The notes under the pieces are model-generated. The model was not told where the DNA came from. It made no database searches and saw nothing but the letters and a program-made list of their open reading frames with translations. A program made the translations under genes and the position numbers. This document shows, piece after piece, positions 7,958-17,747 of a stretch of DNA of 64,000 nucleotides. Position 1 is the first letter of the stretch; each line of letters starts with the position of its first letter. Source of the stretch: Armatimonadota bacterium (GTDB taxonomy: Bacteria; Armatimonadota; Fimbriimonadia; Fimbriimonadales; Fimbriimonadaceae); the NCBI GenBank assembly GCA_018268255.1, contig JAFDWX010000005.1, forward strand, positions 124,001 through 188,000, written 5' to 3'.

Positions 7958-10534
7958 TTACGCTTTTTGCCAGGAAACCAGAGCCAGCTCTGTTTCGACC
8001 CGAACATTGGCATGTTTGGGCATTACCCGCGCGATATAGCCCAGGTGGCCGGGGCGGTCCAGCTTCACCGCGACCTTGAATCGATGGACTCCTGTTCCCT
8101 GCTCACTGTCGTGAACTGCATCCAAGTGTTGGAGGTTGTGGAGTTCCCGGCTGGTGCCCACTGTGCCCACCAATAGCTGAACTCGAACATCGTCTGGCTT
8201 TAAAGCGCCCAAGGCGACGTCGATGCTCACTTCGAATTTTCCACCCAAAGCGTTTGACCGCGAAGAGTCGTCGCTTACCTTTGCGATCGAGACGGTCTTC
8301 CAAGCCTCAAGCACGCGGCGCCGCCACTCGAATGCTTCTCGTCCGGCCGCCAGTGAGTTCTCCTGGAGCTTGTTGAAGCATGTCGAACTCGGCATGTAGA
8401 ACTTCGTGGCGTAGTCCTCCACCATACGCGAGGTGCTGAAATACGGCGCGAGTTCTTTCATTGATTTGCGCATCATTTCCAACCAGCCATTGGGCAAACC
8501 ATTTTCGCCTCGAGCGTAGAATGTTGGTGCGATCTCCTGCTCCAGCAGTTGGTAGAGCGATCGTGAATCCAGCCAATCTCGATGTCCCTGATCGGTTTCA
8601 TCGCTCTCATCACCGATGGCCCAACCACGGCCAGGGGCGTATCCCTCGGCCCACCAGCCATCCAAAACCGAGCAGTTTAGGCCACCGTTGGGAACTACTT
8701 TCATTCCGCTGGTGCCGCTTGCTTCCATCGGTCTTCGAGGATTGTTGAGCCACACATCCACACCCTGAACCAGCCAGCGTGCCACTTCCATATCGTAGTC
8801 CTCCAGGAACAGCATTCTTGCCGAGCCGCCTTCGTGGTTGATGAAGTTGTGGATCTCCTGAATCAGGTTCTTTCCGCCGTCGTCCCGCGGGTGGGACTTT
8901 CCAGCCAAAACGATTTGGACAGGTCGTTCGGCGTTAAACAGGATCGACTTGAGTCGCTCCTTGTCGGTGAACATTAGCGTGGCCCGCTTGTACGTGGCGA
9001 ATCGGCGAGCAAATCCAATCGTGAGCGCCCGAGGATCAAGCATGCTGCTGGCGTTGCTGATCTCTTGGCGCGACGCATTCCGCTTCATCAACGTATTCAC
9101 CAGTCGCCTCCGACAGAATCGGATGAAATCGCCGCGTTGATTTTCACGGAGCTCCCACAGGTCGTGGTCGGGAATGCTCTCTGCCGCAGCAGCCCAAACG
9201 TCCGGATCGGACGGGTTTCTTCGCCAATTCCCACCAACGTACTGGTCCATGAGCGAAGTCATTCGCCAACTGATCCAGGTCGGCGTGTGGATGCCGTTGG
9301 TGATCCCCTCGACGGGAACTTCATCCACCGGATAATCGGGCCAGCGAGCGCTGAACATCCCTCGCGAAACTTCTGCGTGGAGCAGGCTCACGCCATTGAC
9401 GTAATTGGCGTTGGCCATGGCGAGGATCGCCATGTTGAAACCTTCAGACGCGTCATCGCCATTGAACTTTCCAAGGCGGACAAATTCGTCGAACTTCCAG
9501 CCGCTCTGCTCGACCTCCTTGCGCATGAATTTCTCAAGGACGTCGCGGTGAAAGATATCGAAACCAGCCGGTACCGGCGTGTGAGTTGTAAAGACGTTCC
9601 CTGCCACCACAATCTGGCGTGCCAATCGGTTGTCGCAGCTGTGCTCTTCCATGATCTGCTGTAGGCGCTCGATCGTGAGGAACGCTGCATGGCCTTCGTT
9701 CATGTGGCAAACCGTAGGCTTGATTCCCAGAGTTTTGAGCGCTTTCATTCCGCCGATGCCGAGGATCATCTCCTGACGGATGCGCATTTGTTCATCGCCG
9801 CCATACAGAGTGTCGGTAATCGTTTGATCGTCGGGTGCATTTTCCAGGACGTTGCTATCCAAAAGGTACAGCTTGATCCGGCCGATATCCGCGCGCCAAA
9901 TTTGGCACGTTACGGTTCGATCCGGAAATTCTACGGTCACCCGAAGCGGCTGATGGTTGTCTCCCCGGAGAAGTTCCAGCGGCATCCGATAGAAGTCGTA
10001 ATCGGGATAGTATTCCTGCTGCCAACCTTCGGGCGAGAGCCGCTGCCGGAAATATCCTCTCGAATAGAGCAAGCCAACTCCGACCAATGGCAAACCAAGG
10101 TCACTGGCTGCTTTGAGATGGTCTCCAGCCAGAACACCGAGACCACCCGAGTAAATCGGGAGCGATTCAGAGACTCCAAATTCAGCACAGAAGTATGCGA
10201 TCTTGGTCTTTTCGCGCTCACCTTTGTAGGTCTCGTCGAACCAGTTTTCGCCTGTAAGATATTCGTCCAGATCCCGCTCGCAGAGTTGAAGTTTGACCAA
10301 AAAGACCTCGTCTTGAGCAAGTTTCTCTTTCCGCTCCGCACTGAGCCGATTGATGAGTTCAAGGGGGTTGTGTTCGACAGCTGTCCAAAGTTGCGGGTCT
10401 ACCTCAGAAAAAAGCTGTTGGGTCTCGTGGTGCCAGGTCCACCGAAAGTTCATGGCGAGTTTGCGGAGAGGTTGCAACGCCTCCGGAAGCTCAGAGACCA
10501 CTTCAAAAGAATGTGCGTACTTAAGAAACTTCAT
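7958..10534 (-). CDS. glgP: Alpha-glucan (glycogen/maltodextrin) phosphorylase, GT35
   Basis: The 858-residue protein matches the shorter GT35 phosphorylase type that starts with a DUF3417-like helical region (about residues 1-110), followed by the phosphorylase core. The pyridoxal-phosphate lysine lies in EASGTSGMK (Lys612), with CHMNEGHAAF and FTTHTPVPAGFD typical of the family. It releases glucose-1-phosphate from glycogen using phosphate. It has no signal peptide. It lies 65 nt downstream of a YdeI-like gene on the same strand; glgA lies about 50 kb away in this window, so glycogen genes are dispersed. Confidence 0.95.
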   Translation of the reverse strand: MKFLKYAHSFEVVSELPEALQPLRKLAMNFRWTWHHETQQLFSEVDPQLWTAVEHNPLELINRLSAERKEKLAQDEVFLVKLQLCERDLDEYLTGENWFDETYKGEREKTKIAYFCAEFGVSESLPIYSGGLGVLAGDHLKAASDLGLPLVGVGLLYSRGYFRQRLSPEGWQQEYYPDYDFYRMPLELLRGDNHQPLRVTVEFPDRTVTCQIWRADIGRIKLYLLDSNVLENAPDDQTITDTLYGGDEQMRIRQEMILGIGGMKALKTLGIKPTVCHMNEGHAAFLTIERLQQIMEEHSCDNRLARQIVVAGNVFTTHTPVPAGFDIFHRDVLEKFMRKEVEQSGWKFDEFVRLGKFNGDDASEGFNMAILAMANANYVNGVSLLHAEVSRGMFSARWPDYPVDEVPVEGITNGIHTPTWISWRMTSLMDQYVGGNWRRNPSDPDVWAAAAESIPDHDLWELRENQRGDFIRFCRRRLVNTLMKRNASRQEISNASSMLDPRALTIGFARRFATYKRATLMFTDKERLKSILFNAERPVQIVLAGKSHPRDDGGKNLIQEIHNFINHEGGSARMLFLEDYDMEVARWLVQGVDVWLNNPRRPMEASGTSGMKVVPNGGLNCSVLDGWWAEGYAPGRGWAIGDESDETDQGHRDWLDSRSLYQLLEQEIAPTFYARGENGLPNGWLEMMRKSMKELAPYFSTSRMVEDYATKFYMPSSTCFNKLQENSLAAGREAFEWRRRVLEAWKTVSIAKVSDDSSRSNALGGKFEVSIDVALGALKPDDVRVQLLVGTVGTSRELHNLQHLDAVHDSEQGTGVHRFKVAVKLDRPGHLGYIARVMPKHANVRVETELALVSWQKA

Positions 10535-10599
10535 GATGACTCGTATTATTATCAGTCATTTACGCGACTGACGTTAGGCGAGTCACCAGGATTCAGGTT

Positions 10600-11058
10600 C
10601 TATGGGCTCTCTCTTTTTTCCCGAAGCATACAAATCATTTCATCGATTCGTTTGGCGCGAGTTTCCGGCTTCTTTGCAGAATCAACCCACCGCATGTATT
10701 TTTTTCTGCAAAAGCTGTTCAAATTTTGGTAAATCCTCAGTTCCTCGGGATTTTGTTCAAGGGCTGCCACTACGTCCGAAGCCATGTTGGTGAGTTGAGG
10801 GCCTTCTGGTTCGAGTTCTCCGTCTATCTCCACGCCCAACTTAAAGGGATTGTCTCGACGCCACGCGGGGCCTGCGGCAATTCCCCACTCGTCGCCAAAG
10901 CGCGCGACAACGCCACGAATCCCACTGCCCCCTATTCGACCGCAGACCGAGTGCCTGTCACGCTCTCCCCAAACTTCATTGGGATCGAACGGCACTAAAA
11001 AGAAGGCTCTGGTCCCGAGTTGCCGTAGCTGAGTTCGGAACTGAATGAGGGGTTTCAT
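10600..11058 (-). CDS. DUF1905 / YdeI-OmpD-associated family protein
   Basis: The 152-residue product shows the two-part pattern of this family: an N-terminal DUF1905-like barrel (FLVPFDPNEVWGERDRHSVCGRIGGSGIRG) and a C-terminal helical segment (LNSFCRKKYMRWVDSAKKPETRAKRIDEMI) seen in YdeI/OmpD-associated proteins. The family is widespread and its biochemical role is not established; some members were linked to bacteriocin or peptide resistance. It precedes glgP by 65 nt on the same strand. Confidence 0.8.
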   Translation of the reverse strand: MKPLIQFRTQLRQLGTRAFFLVPFDPNEVWGERDRHSVCGRIGGSGIRGVVARFGDEWGIAAGPAWRRDNPFKLGVEIDGELEPEGPQLTNMASDVVAALEQNPEELRIYQNLNSFCRKKYMRWVDSAKKPETRAKRIDEMICMLREKRESP

Positions 11059-11402
11059 GGCGCATTTTTACCTAAAACCAGCTTAATTCGCCCTCAGGAA
11101 AATTTGCGAGTGTCCGTTCACAGGATCACTCGCAAAAGAGTGGCTAATTTTTGTTATATTGTGCGAACGATCATGCTGGATTCTCCCTCTTTACTGGTGA
11201 TGGTCGAAAGACTATCGAAAACTAAGCAAAAGGTGACGTTAAGCCACCTCCCTCTGCAATAATGGTCCCGCTTCCGGGATCGCGAGCCGGAGTCCCTGCA
11301 CCAGCGGGGGCGTCCGGTAATTTCTTGTCCTCATTCTGTTTTCGCTATGTAAAAGGGTAATGTTCGGACCGAGACTCTCCATATAGTCGAGGTAGAACCG
11401 CA
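11059..11402. other. Intergenic region with two strong hairpins, no gene seen
   Basis: No convincing reading frame occurs between the divergent YdeI-like and haloperoxidase genes. A hairpin at 11103-11136 has a perfect 10-bp arm pair (TTTGCGAGTG / CACTCGCAAA). A second at 11287-11317 pairs CCGGA with TCCGG and CCCTGC with GCGGGG inside. TATATT at about 11154-11159 could be a -10 for the plus-strand gene, which would then have a leader of roughly 240 nt containing the second hairpin. Confidence 0.45.
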
Positions 11403-12902
11403 ATGAAATCAGTTCGAAACAGTTGGGGAAGCAATGATCGGTACTCCCGCCGACAAGTCTTGGAGACGGGCGCAAAGGGCACCTTAGCTCTCGGAATGCT
11501 TCCATTTATGGCCAGTCTTGCCGGATGCGGTGGATCTGGTGTTACCGGATCGGGAGGTTCTTCGGGAACCCGCAGTCTTTCCTATCAGTGGACTGGCACG
11601 CTATTGGAGACCATTTCCGCTGTTCGACCAGGGCCACCCATGACCGCGCGAGCGATTGGTATGGTAGCCACTGCGATTTTTGACGCATGGGCTAACTACG
11701 ACTCAATTGCCGTCGGCACGAGACTCGGTTCCAGACTTCGCCGACCGACAGTGGAGCACACCCTTGAGAACAAGAACAAGGCGATCAGCTTTGCTGCCTA
11801 CCGTGTTTTGGTCGATTTGTATCCTGCGAGAACCACCCAGTTGACCCAGACGATGACCGATCTTGGTTACAACCCTTCGGATACATCGACGGACACATCT
11901 ACTCCAGAAGGCATCGGCAATACGGTTGCGGCAGCTCTTCTCCAGTTCCGACATCAAGACGGCTCCAACCAATTGAACAACTATGCGGACACCACCGGAT
12001 ATGTGCCCGTGAACACGGTTGACACCGTCAACGACCCAAGCCAGTGGCAGCCTCTTCGATTTGCTAATGGCGCGTCACCTGGATACATCGCGCCTCACTG
12101 GGGAAATGTCGTCCCATTCGCGCTATCCTCACCGTCCGTGATTCGGCCAACAGCTCCACCGGCCTTTGGTTCTCCCACGTACCTGGATCAGGCACAAGAA
12201 GTCATCGACGTTCTAAGCAGACTCAACGATCGCACCAAGGTCATCGCTGAATACTGGGCGGATGGTCCTGGTTCTGTTCTGCCGCCGGGTCACTGGCAGC
12301 TGTTCGGTCGATTCGTTTCCGAACGTGATGACCACACGCTGGATGACGATGTTAAGATGTTCTTCCTCCTGGGTAATGCAGTATTTGATGCTGGCATCGC
12401 GTGTTGGGACTGCAAACGAGCTTACAACTCCTCTCGCCCGATCACCGCAATTCGAAATCTGTTTGCCGGCCAGCAGGTAGCGAGCTTCGCTGGTCCAAAC
12501 CTAGGCGTTCAGATGGTGGACGGTTCGCAATGGATGCCCTACCAGAGCGTCAACTTTGTGACTCCACCATTCCCAGAGTTCACCTCGGGCCACAGCACTT
12601 TTAGCTCAGCGGGGGCCGAAATATTGAAGCGATTCACAGGCTCCGACAGCTTTGGTTTCACCATTGACATCGCCTCGGGATGGTCAGGATTCGAAACTGG
12701 CGTTCCAGCTGAACCTGTCAACCTTTCCTATTCGACATTCTCCGCAGCCGCGGATGATGCTGGAATCTCCCGCGTTTACGGTGGAATCCACTTTAGAGCG
12801 GCAAACATCGAGGGCCAGAGATGTGGCCGACTCGTCGGCGAGATGGTATGGAATGTCGGCATGAGCTACATCAACGGCACCGCTGGTGACCGAGTAGCCT
12901 GA
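11403..12902 (+). CDS. Tat-exported lipoprotein of the vanadium haloperoxidase / PAP2 superfamily
   Basis: The 499-residue protein starts with a twin-arginine signal (YSRRQVL, Arg16-Arg17), a hydrophobic run and a lipobox LAGC (Cys42), so it is probably exported folded and lipid-anchored. The vanadate/phosphate site of the superfamily is complete: K-x6-RP (Lys338 to Arg345), SGHS with His397, and SR-x5-H (Ser456-Arg457, His463). Vanadium haloperoxidases use peroxide to oxidise halides; acid phosphatases share the same pocket, so the substrate cannot be decided from sequence. A hairpin follows the gene. Confidence 0.88.
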   Translation: MKSVRNSWGSNDRYSRRQVLETGAKGTLALGMLPFMASLAGCGGSGVTGSGGSSGTRSLSYQWTGTLLETISAVRPGPPMTARAIGMVATAIFDAWANYDSIAVGTRLGSRLRRPTVEHTLENKNKAISFAAYRVLVDLYPARTTQLTQTMTDLGYNPSDTSTDTSTPEGIGNTVAAALLQFRHQDGSNQLNNYADTTGYVPVNTVDTVNDPSQWQPLRFANGASPGYIAPHWGNVVPFALSSPSVIRPTAPPAFGSPTYLDQAQEVIDVLSRLNDRTKVIAEYWADGPGSVLPPGHWQLFGRFVSERDDHTLDDDVKMFFLLGNAVFDAGIACWDCKRAYNSSRPITAIRNLFAGQQVASFAGPNLGVQMVDGSQWMPYQSVNFVTPPFPEFTSGHSTFSSAGAEILKRFTGSDSFGFTIDIASGWSGFETGVPAEPVNLSYSTFSAAADDAGISRVYGGIHFRAANIEGQRCGRLVGEMVWNVGMSYINGTAGDRVA

Positions 12903-12926
12903 GCCTTGCCGTAACTATTCGGAGAG

Positions 12927-12954
12927 TGGCCAAGGTCCTTGTGGATCTTGGCCA
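12927..12954 (+). terminator. Hairpin after the haloperoxidase gene
   Basis: TGGCCAAGGTCC pairs with GGATCTTGGCCA (one G-T wobble) around TTGT, 24 nt after the stop codon, followed by a weak TTGTCATTGG tract. Probable intrinsic terminator. Confidence 0.55.
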
Positions 12955-13053
12955 TTGTCATTGGCTCGGCCATAGCGCGTGTCGTGCCGAGTTATGTAAG
13001 CCGTGCCGATAGCAAGGCACGGCAAAACCACGATCCAGTACTATCGAGAGGCC

Positions 13054-14691
13054 ATGCTCGGGCTGATCGTCTACGCCAGTATTCTCGGAATTCCTACAAA
13101 CGTCGAGGGCCCCATTGCCCCTGACGGCTTTCCATGGACGACCTATCAGGCGGAGGACGCCAAAACCACGGGAACTGTCGTTCCTCGATCCTTGGAATAT
13201 TGGTCGGCAGGCCGAGAAGCAAGCGGACAAAGTTATGTTGTCCTTAAAGAAGGACAATCCATCGCACTGCAAAGCAAATCCTCGGCAAATGCTATCGTTA
13301 TCCGCTACAGTCTGCCTGCCTCAGAAGATGGATCCCTCTACACAGGTTTCCTTGCAGTCGAGGTTGGGAAAAAACGTCTTACACTCAACGTAAGCAATAA
13401 GTTTATGCACCAATTCGGCGCATATCCTTTTACAAAAAGGAAAGCTGACGGCAACCACAGGAATTATTGGGACGAAGTCCGGACCATTATTCCAAACATC
13501 GGTCTCAACGAGACGCTAACGATTTACAACACCAGCAAATCGCAGGAGTGCTTGATTGATCTGGTTGATATGGAGTTCGTGAAGGGTCCCCTATCACAGC
13601 CAGCTCAGTCAGTGTCGATTACAGATTTTGGCGCTGTACCAAACGATAGCATTGACGATACTGAGGGAATCACCGCTGCCCTAGCGGAGGCTCGAACCAC
13701 AAAGCGTCCGCTTTGGATTCCTCGCGGATCATTCGTCCTGAAAGGCACAGTACTCTTGGACAATATTACAATCTTGGGTGCAGGAATGTGGTACTCCACA
13801 TTGCAAGGTGTGGAGCAATATACTCCTGAGAACCGTGTCAATTTGTATGGTAATGGCTCGAACATCCATCTGAAAGACTTTGCAATCAATGGAAACCTGA
13901 CCTATCGCAATGATTCTGAACCAAATGATGCTGTTGGAGGGAGCTTTGGTAAAGGTTCGAGCCTTGCAAATTTATGGATTAAGCACTCCAAAGCCGGGAT
14001 GTGGCTGGTCAATAGCGAAGGGTTAACGATTGACGGGTGTCGATTCCGAAACACGCTAGCGGACGGTATCAACCTGTGTCTGGGTATGAAAGATACCATC
14101 GTGACTCGATGCAGCGCTCGTGGCACCGGTGATGATGGATTTGCCATGTGGCCTGCAACTTACGCTGCATCTCAATTCAGGCATTCAGGGAATTCCTTCG
14201 TCAATTGCCGCGCCGAACTTCCCTACCTGGCTCAGGGATTTTCGATCTATGGCGGTGAGAATAACCGTATTGTTAACTGCAAGGCAATCGACATTCCATA
14301 TGGCGCGGGAGTGATGGTGAGCTCTACGTTCCCTACGGAATTTGGTTTCGTGGGGATAACGCAGATTAGCAATTGTTCCATTGCTCGATCTGGCGCTGAT
14401 GATGGATGCATTGCCATTGTAGGCAATCAACGCTCCATTCGTGATGTCGATTTCCGCAATATTCGAATCTCCGAGCCATTCTCCGAGGCCGTGAAATTTA
14501 CTTGCTTCAATGGCAACGCGATTCAAGGCGTAACTTTCACCAGCTTCTACGTTGAAAACTCCACCGTACCCATTCTCGGATTTTCTGAAGATGCGAAAGG
14601 AAACGCGACTTTTACTTTCTTGACCACCAAGAACTGTAGCGAGCCCTTATTTCCAGAGACGCCCGAGGGTTTCTCGCTATCTATCAAATAG
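13054..14691 (+). CDS. Exported CBM35-like plus right-handed beta-helix protein (GH87/mycodextranase-like)
   Basis: The start at 13054 is chosen because it opens a signal-like segment (MLGLIVYASILGIPTNVEG); the frame is open 17 codons further up. The 545-residue product has an N-terminal domain (TYQAEDAKTTG, EASGQSYVVL, residues about 25-165) like CBM35/CBM6 binding domains. A pectate-lyase-type beta-helix follows (SITDFGAVPNDSIDDTEG, WIPRGSFVL, ILGAGMWYSTLQG, then ladder repeats). This order and the GAGMWYS element recall GH87 alpha-1,3-glucanases (mycodextranases). The substrate is therefore inferred as an alpha-glucan, with modest certainty. Confidence 0.7.
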   Translation: MLGLIVYASILGIPTNVEGPIAPDGFPWTTYQAEDAKTTGTVVPRSLEYWSAGREASGQSYVVLKEGQSIALQSKSSANAIVIRYSLPASEDGSLYTGFLAVEVGKKRLTLNVSNKFMHQFGAYPFTKRKADGNHRNYWDEVRTIIPNIGLNETLTIYNTSKSQECLIDLVDMEFVKGPLSQPAQSVSITDFGAVPNDSIDDTEGITAALAEARTTKRPLWIPRGSFVLKGTVLLDNITILGAGMWYSTLQGVEQYTPENRVNLYGNGSNIHLKDFAINGNLTYRNDSEPNDAVGGSFGKGSSLANLWIKHSKAGMWLVNSEGLTIDGCRFRNTLADGINLCLGMKDTIVTRCSARGTGDDGFAMWPATYAASQFRHSGNSFVNCRAELPYLAQGFSIYGGENNRIVNCKAIDIPYGAGVMVSSTFPTEFGFVGITQISNCSIARSGADDGCIAIVGNQRSIRDVDFRNIRISEPFSEAVKFTCFNGNAIQGVTFTSFYVENSTVPILGFSEDAKGNATFTFLTTKNCSEPLFPETPEGFSLSIK

Positions 14692-14817
14692 CGCACCATC
14701 TTCGGCACAAAGGAACTACTTAATTACGAACGTGTGTTCTGCTTTCCAGACGGCACCGGACTTGGTGATAGGTATCACGAGAGTTTCCTCGTCCTTATCC
14801 GCCCAGTTTCAGTGCTA

Positions 14818-16878
14818 TCACTCAAATCGGATGCCGTCTAGCCAGACGGTGAAGGGTTCGTAGCCCATGCTGTCCATTCCAATCCCCAGGGCGTCGACTT
14901 TTGTCAGGTCGAACTTCCCTTCTGCCTTGCGGTCCCACATAGCATCTCCGCCCAGAGGAACTTCGATGCGAAGCCACTGGTATCGAGCCTCACTGTTGGA
15001 GTTCAGCCAAGTAAAGAGGTTCTCATCCTTGGCAGGGTTCAGCTGGAGCGATCCGCCTTTGGAAAACAGCTTGATTATAGGCCCGGTTCCTTGGAACCCT
15101 GGGTTCGAGACCGCACGCGCCTTCATCCAGAAGACCAAGTGCTTTTTGCCGCTGAGGTTCCAGCCGGCATTTTTTGCCCTCGGGAAAATGCCCATCGCCA
15201 GGTTGCCCAAGTACGGCTTTTGGGTGAATCGCAAGGAATGGCGTCCCACCACGGCGTCATCGTCGTCGACAAGCACCAGCCCCCCATCTCCATCCTTCGA
15301 ATCCGGCTGGAAGCCGGTCCAATCCTTTGCCTGATGCTCAGATCCGAGTTCAGTGGCGACCCGCTCGGTGACGATCAGGTCGAGACTCGCAGAATCGCTC
15401 AGCGCTCCATTGGAAACATTCAGTGCAATCCGATAGAAGCCTGGGCGATCAAAAACTCGGGTGACCACGCTCCCAGTCGAGGCGTCGCTACCAAATCTCC
15501 ACGAGAAGGTCAGTGCTTTCCCATCGGCTTCTGTCGAAAGTGAGCCATCGAACTTGGCCTCTTCCCCAACCATGACCATGCTTGGGCCAACGATCTCCGC
15601 ACGAGGAGCCCGAAGGTTTTGCTCATCCACGTCCGCTTGCTGGAGGTCGGTTGTCTCCGTTACCTGCACATCCTTCTCATTGTTCGCAAAGTAATTCGAG
15701 TTGAGGTGGATGGAGTCCGCGAATCGGCCGAAGATGCCAACCTTATTGCCCTCAATCCGGTTCTGGCGAATCACCCAGTTGAACGGCTTAAATGCGGCAC
15801 CTTTGCCTGCCACATCACCACGAAACGCAACGCCCGAGCCTGAGTTGCCGATGAATGTGTTGCCGGAGATGAGCGTGTGTGAGCTGTTGAAGTTCGCGAT
15901 CACCAACCCTCCATTCCCGATTTCCCCTTCTGGAGCGTTGTGATAGCCCGATTGCAGCCCGTTGAAGTTGGCGGTGTTACCGATGAGCACCGTATGATCG
16001 CTTCCACCCAGCCAAAAGCCGTACGATCCTCGGTCAGCTCGATTTCGAACGTAGATAGTGCGCGGGCTCCACGATTCAACGCAGTTGTTGTTTGCGAAGC
16101 TGGTGTCGTTTTCGACAAAGATGTTGCCTTGCGAAATCCAACCGTTGAGGACCCGAATGAAGATCCCATCGCCTCCATGGGTGATGTCGTTCTTGTAGAA
16201 ATAGTTGTCGTCGGATCCAGACTCGATCAGAACGGACGTGGAATCGCGAGCATGGACCTCGCCCTTGTCGCGATCGATTCGAATTCCGTAACTCAGGTTG
16301 TTTTCAAGAAATTTATTACGGGACGAAGTCCACAACTTGGCGCAGGTGTTGGAAGTCCGAGAAAAATCGTTGCTGATGAAAAGATTATCGTGAGAATTGG
16401 TGAGGCTGACAGCATCCCAAACTCGGTTTGCTTTGTTGTTTCGAAACACTCCGAGATCGACGTCGTCGAGGATGATGCCACCGCGCGGAGGCAGGTCTCC
16501 CCAACCGTGGTCCATATTGTGGTAGTTATCGGAAAAATCACAGTTTTCCACGAGAACTGCCTTACACTTAGCCATCCGGAGGCCATTGGCGAAGCCTTTT
16601 GCACTGATGTTCTTGATCGTGACGTTCGAGCAGTGTTCCACGGTGATCCCATTGCCCGCGCCTTCCAGAACCTTGGAATCTCCAGGCTTTCCAGGGCCGC
16701 TGAGTGTAAGGCCCCCACCGTCGAGAGTCACGTTATCCGCCTTGATGATGATTCGGCGGTGGAGCACCTCCGATGCTGTCAAGACGGTGTCTTTGGTGAT
16801 AACAAGATCAGAGTATTGCGACTGACTCATGGGTAATCCAAGAACAGCCAAGCTCACGGCAAGGGTCGCGCCTAGCAT
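14818..16878 (-). CDS. Exported right-handed beta-helix protein with PKD domain
   Basis: The 686-residue protein has a signal peptide (MLGATLAVSLAVLGLPMSQS). Residues about 25-420 form a parallel beta-helix with NosD-like rungs (NGITVEHCSNVTIKNIS, GNTFIGNSGSGVAF). A PKD domain follows (about 425-510; AEIVGPSMVMVGEEAKFDGSL to SWRFGSDAST). The last 170 residues look like a jelly-roll carbohydrate-binding module. The family includes polysaccharide lyases and epimerases, but I see no decisive catalytic signature. It converges on the GH87-like gene. Confidence 0.75.
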   Translation of the reverse strand: MLGATLAVSLAVLGLPMSQSQYSDLVITKDTVLTASEVLHRRIIIKADNVTLDGGGLTLSGPGKPGDSKVLEGAGNGITVEHCSNVTIKNISAKGFANGLRMAKCKAVLVENCDFSDNYHNMDHGWGDLPPRGGIILDDVDLGVFRNNKANRVWDAVSLTNSHDNLFISNDFSRTSNTCAKLWTSSRNKFLENNLSYGIRIDRDKGEVHARDSTSVLIESGSDDNYFYKNDITHGGDGIFIRVLNGWISQGNIFVENDTSFANNNCVESWSPRTIYVRNRADRGSYGFWLGGSDHTVLIGNTANFNGLQSGYHNAPEGEIGNGGLVIANFNSSHTLISGNTFIGNSGSGVAFRGDVAGKGAAFKPFNWVIRQNRIEGNKVGIFGRFADSIHLNSNYFANNEKDVQVTETTDLQQADVDEQNLRAPRAEIVGPSMVMVGEEAKFDGSLSTEADGKALTFSWRFGSDASTGSVVTRVFDRPGFYRIALNVSNGALSDSASLDLIVTERVATELGSEHQAKDWTGFQPDSKDGDGGLVLVDDDDAVVGRHSLRFTQKPYLGNLAMGIFPRAKNAGWNLSGKKHLVFWMKARAVSNPGFQGTGPIIKLFSKGGSLQLNPAKDENLFTWLNSNSEARYQWLRIEVPLGGDAMWDRKAEGKFDLTKVDALGIGMDSMGYEPFTVWLDGIRFE

Positions 16879-16976
16879 AAATCCAGGTTACCCATCGGCT
16901 CGACAATCAGAACCGTGTGATCGCCTTTAGGAGTCAACTCCCTTTGCCATGCTTTGGACAAGAGGTTTAATTTGCT

Positions 16977-17732
16977 ATGCCGTTCCGTTTTCGCCGCTCC
17001 GTGGGTCTTCAGGATCTCTCCGAGATGAGAGCCAGGATGTGTGAGTCGGCTGGATGCCAAATCGTGCGATTTACCAACCTACCCCGGGGTCTCGCCTATC
17101 CGGTTGGAGTCGAATGCGACGGAGACCTGATCGCGTACGCGGCGATTCGAACTTATGATGACGAGGAAGCCTTAGTCGAGTTCTTTGTGGAAAAGCCGTA
17201 TGAAGGTTCTGCTGATGAAATCGGGCGCCTGATCCTCCAGGAAACCGGTGCGCCATGGGTCGAAGCGCAAACGAATCTTCCTTTGCTCCACTCGCTGTTC
17301 AAGGCGGTTTCCACAACCGAGATTCTCGGGCCAACCTTGTTTAAGAATGGTGGGCCGGTTAATCTGAACCTGCCAGGAGCGACGTATCGGCGCAAGTCCT
17401 CTACCGACAGAATCTTTCCGCATGAATCCGAGCCGGAGGGCGACTGGGTCATCGAAGCGGATGGCCAAGTTGTTGCGACCGGTGGCTACCTTACGCACTA
17501 TAACCCACCCTACGCGGACCTCTACATGGAGGTAGCTCCCGAGTTCCGGCAGCTTGGTTTTGGCAGTTTTCTTGTTGGGAAGTTGCGGGAAACTTGCCTG
17601 GAGGCAGGGCTAATCCCTGCGGCTCGTTGCAACGCAGATAATGAGGCCTCCCGCCGGTGCCTTTTGAAGGCAGGAATGTCGATTTGCGGCCAACTCGTTT
17701 CCGGCTCAGTGGATGCCACTCGATTGTCCTAG
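16977..17732 (+). CDS. GNAT family N-acetyltransferase (two-lobed)
   Basis: The 251-residue product ends with a clear GNAT domain: VATGGYLTHYNPPYADLYMEV, then FRQLGFGSFLVGKL for the pyrophosphate-binding loop, and CNADNEASRRCLLKAGM. The N-terminal half (residues 1-130) looks like a degenerate second GNAT lobe. Substrate unknown. It diverges from the beta-helix gene and converges on the GH89 gene, with only 15 nt between stop codons. Confidence 0.8.
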   Translation: MPFRFRRSVGLQDLSEMRARMCESAGCQIVRFTNLPRGLAYPVGVECDGDLIAYAAIRTYDDEEALVEFFVEKPYEGSADEIGRLILQETGAPWVEAQTNLPLLHSLFKAVSTTEILGPTLFKNGGPVNLNLPGATYRRKSSTDRIFPHESEPEGDWVIEADGQVVATGGYLTHYNPPYADLYMEVAPEFRQLGFGSFLVGKLRETCLEAGLIPAARCNADNEASRRCLLKAGMSICGQLVSGSVDATRLS

Positions 17733-17747
17733 CCGTTTGTTTTTCAG

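Noticed and set aside
9065-10732. Long plus-strand frames opposite glgP
   Set aside because: They follow the wobble pattern of glgP and contain no known domain; glgP itself is complete.
15940-16836. 298-codon plus-strand frame opposite the beta-helix PKD gene
   Set aside because: Repeat-rich shadow of the beta-helix gene, with no signal peptide or motif.
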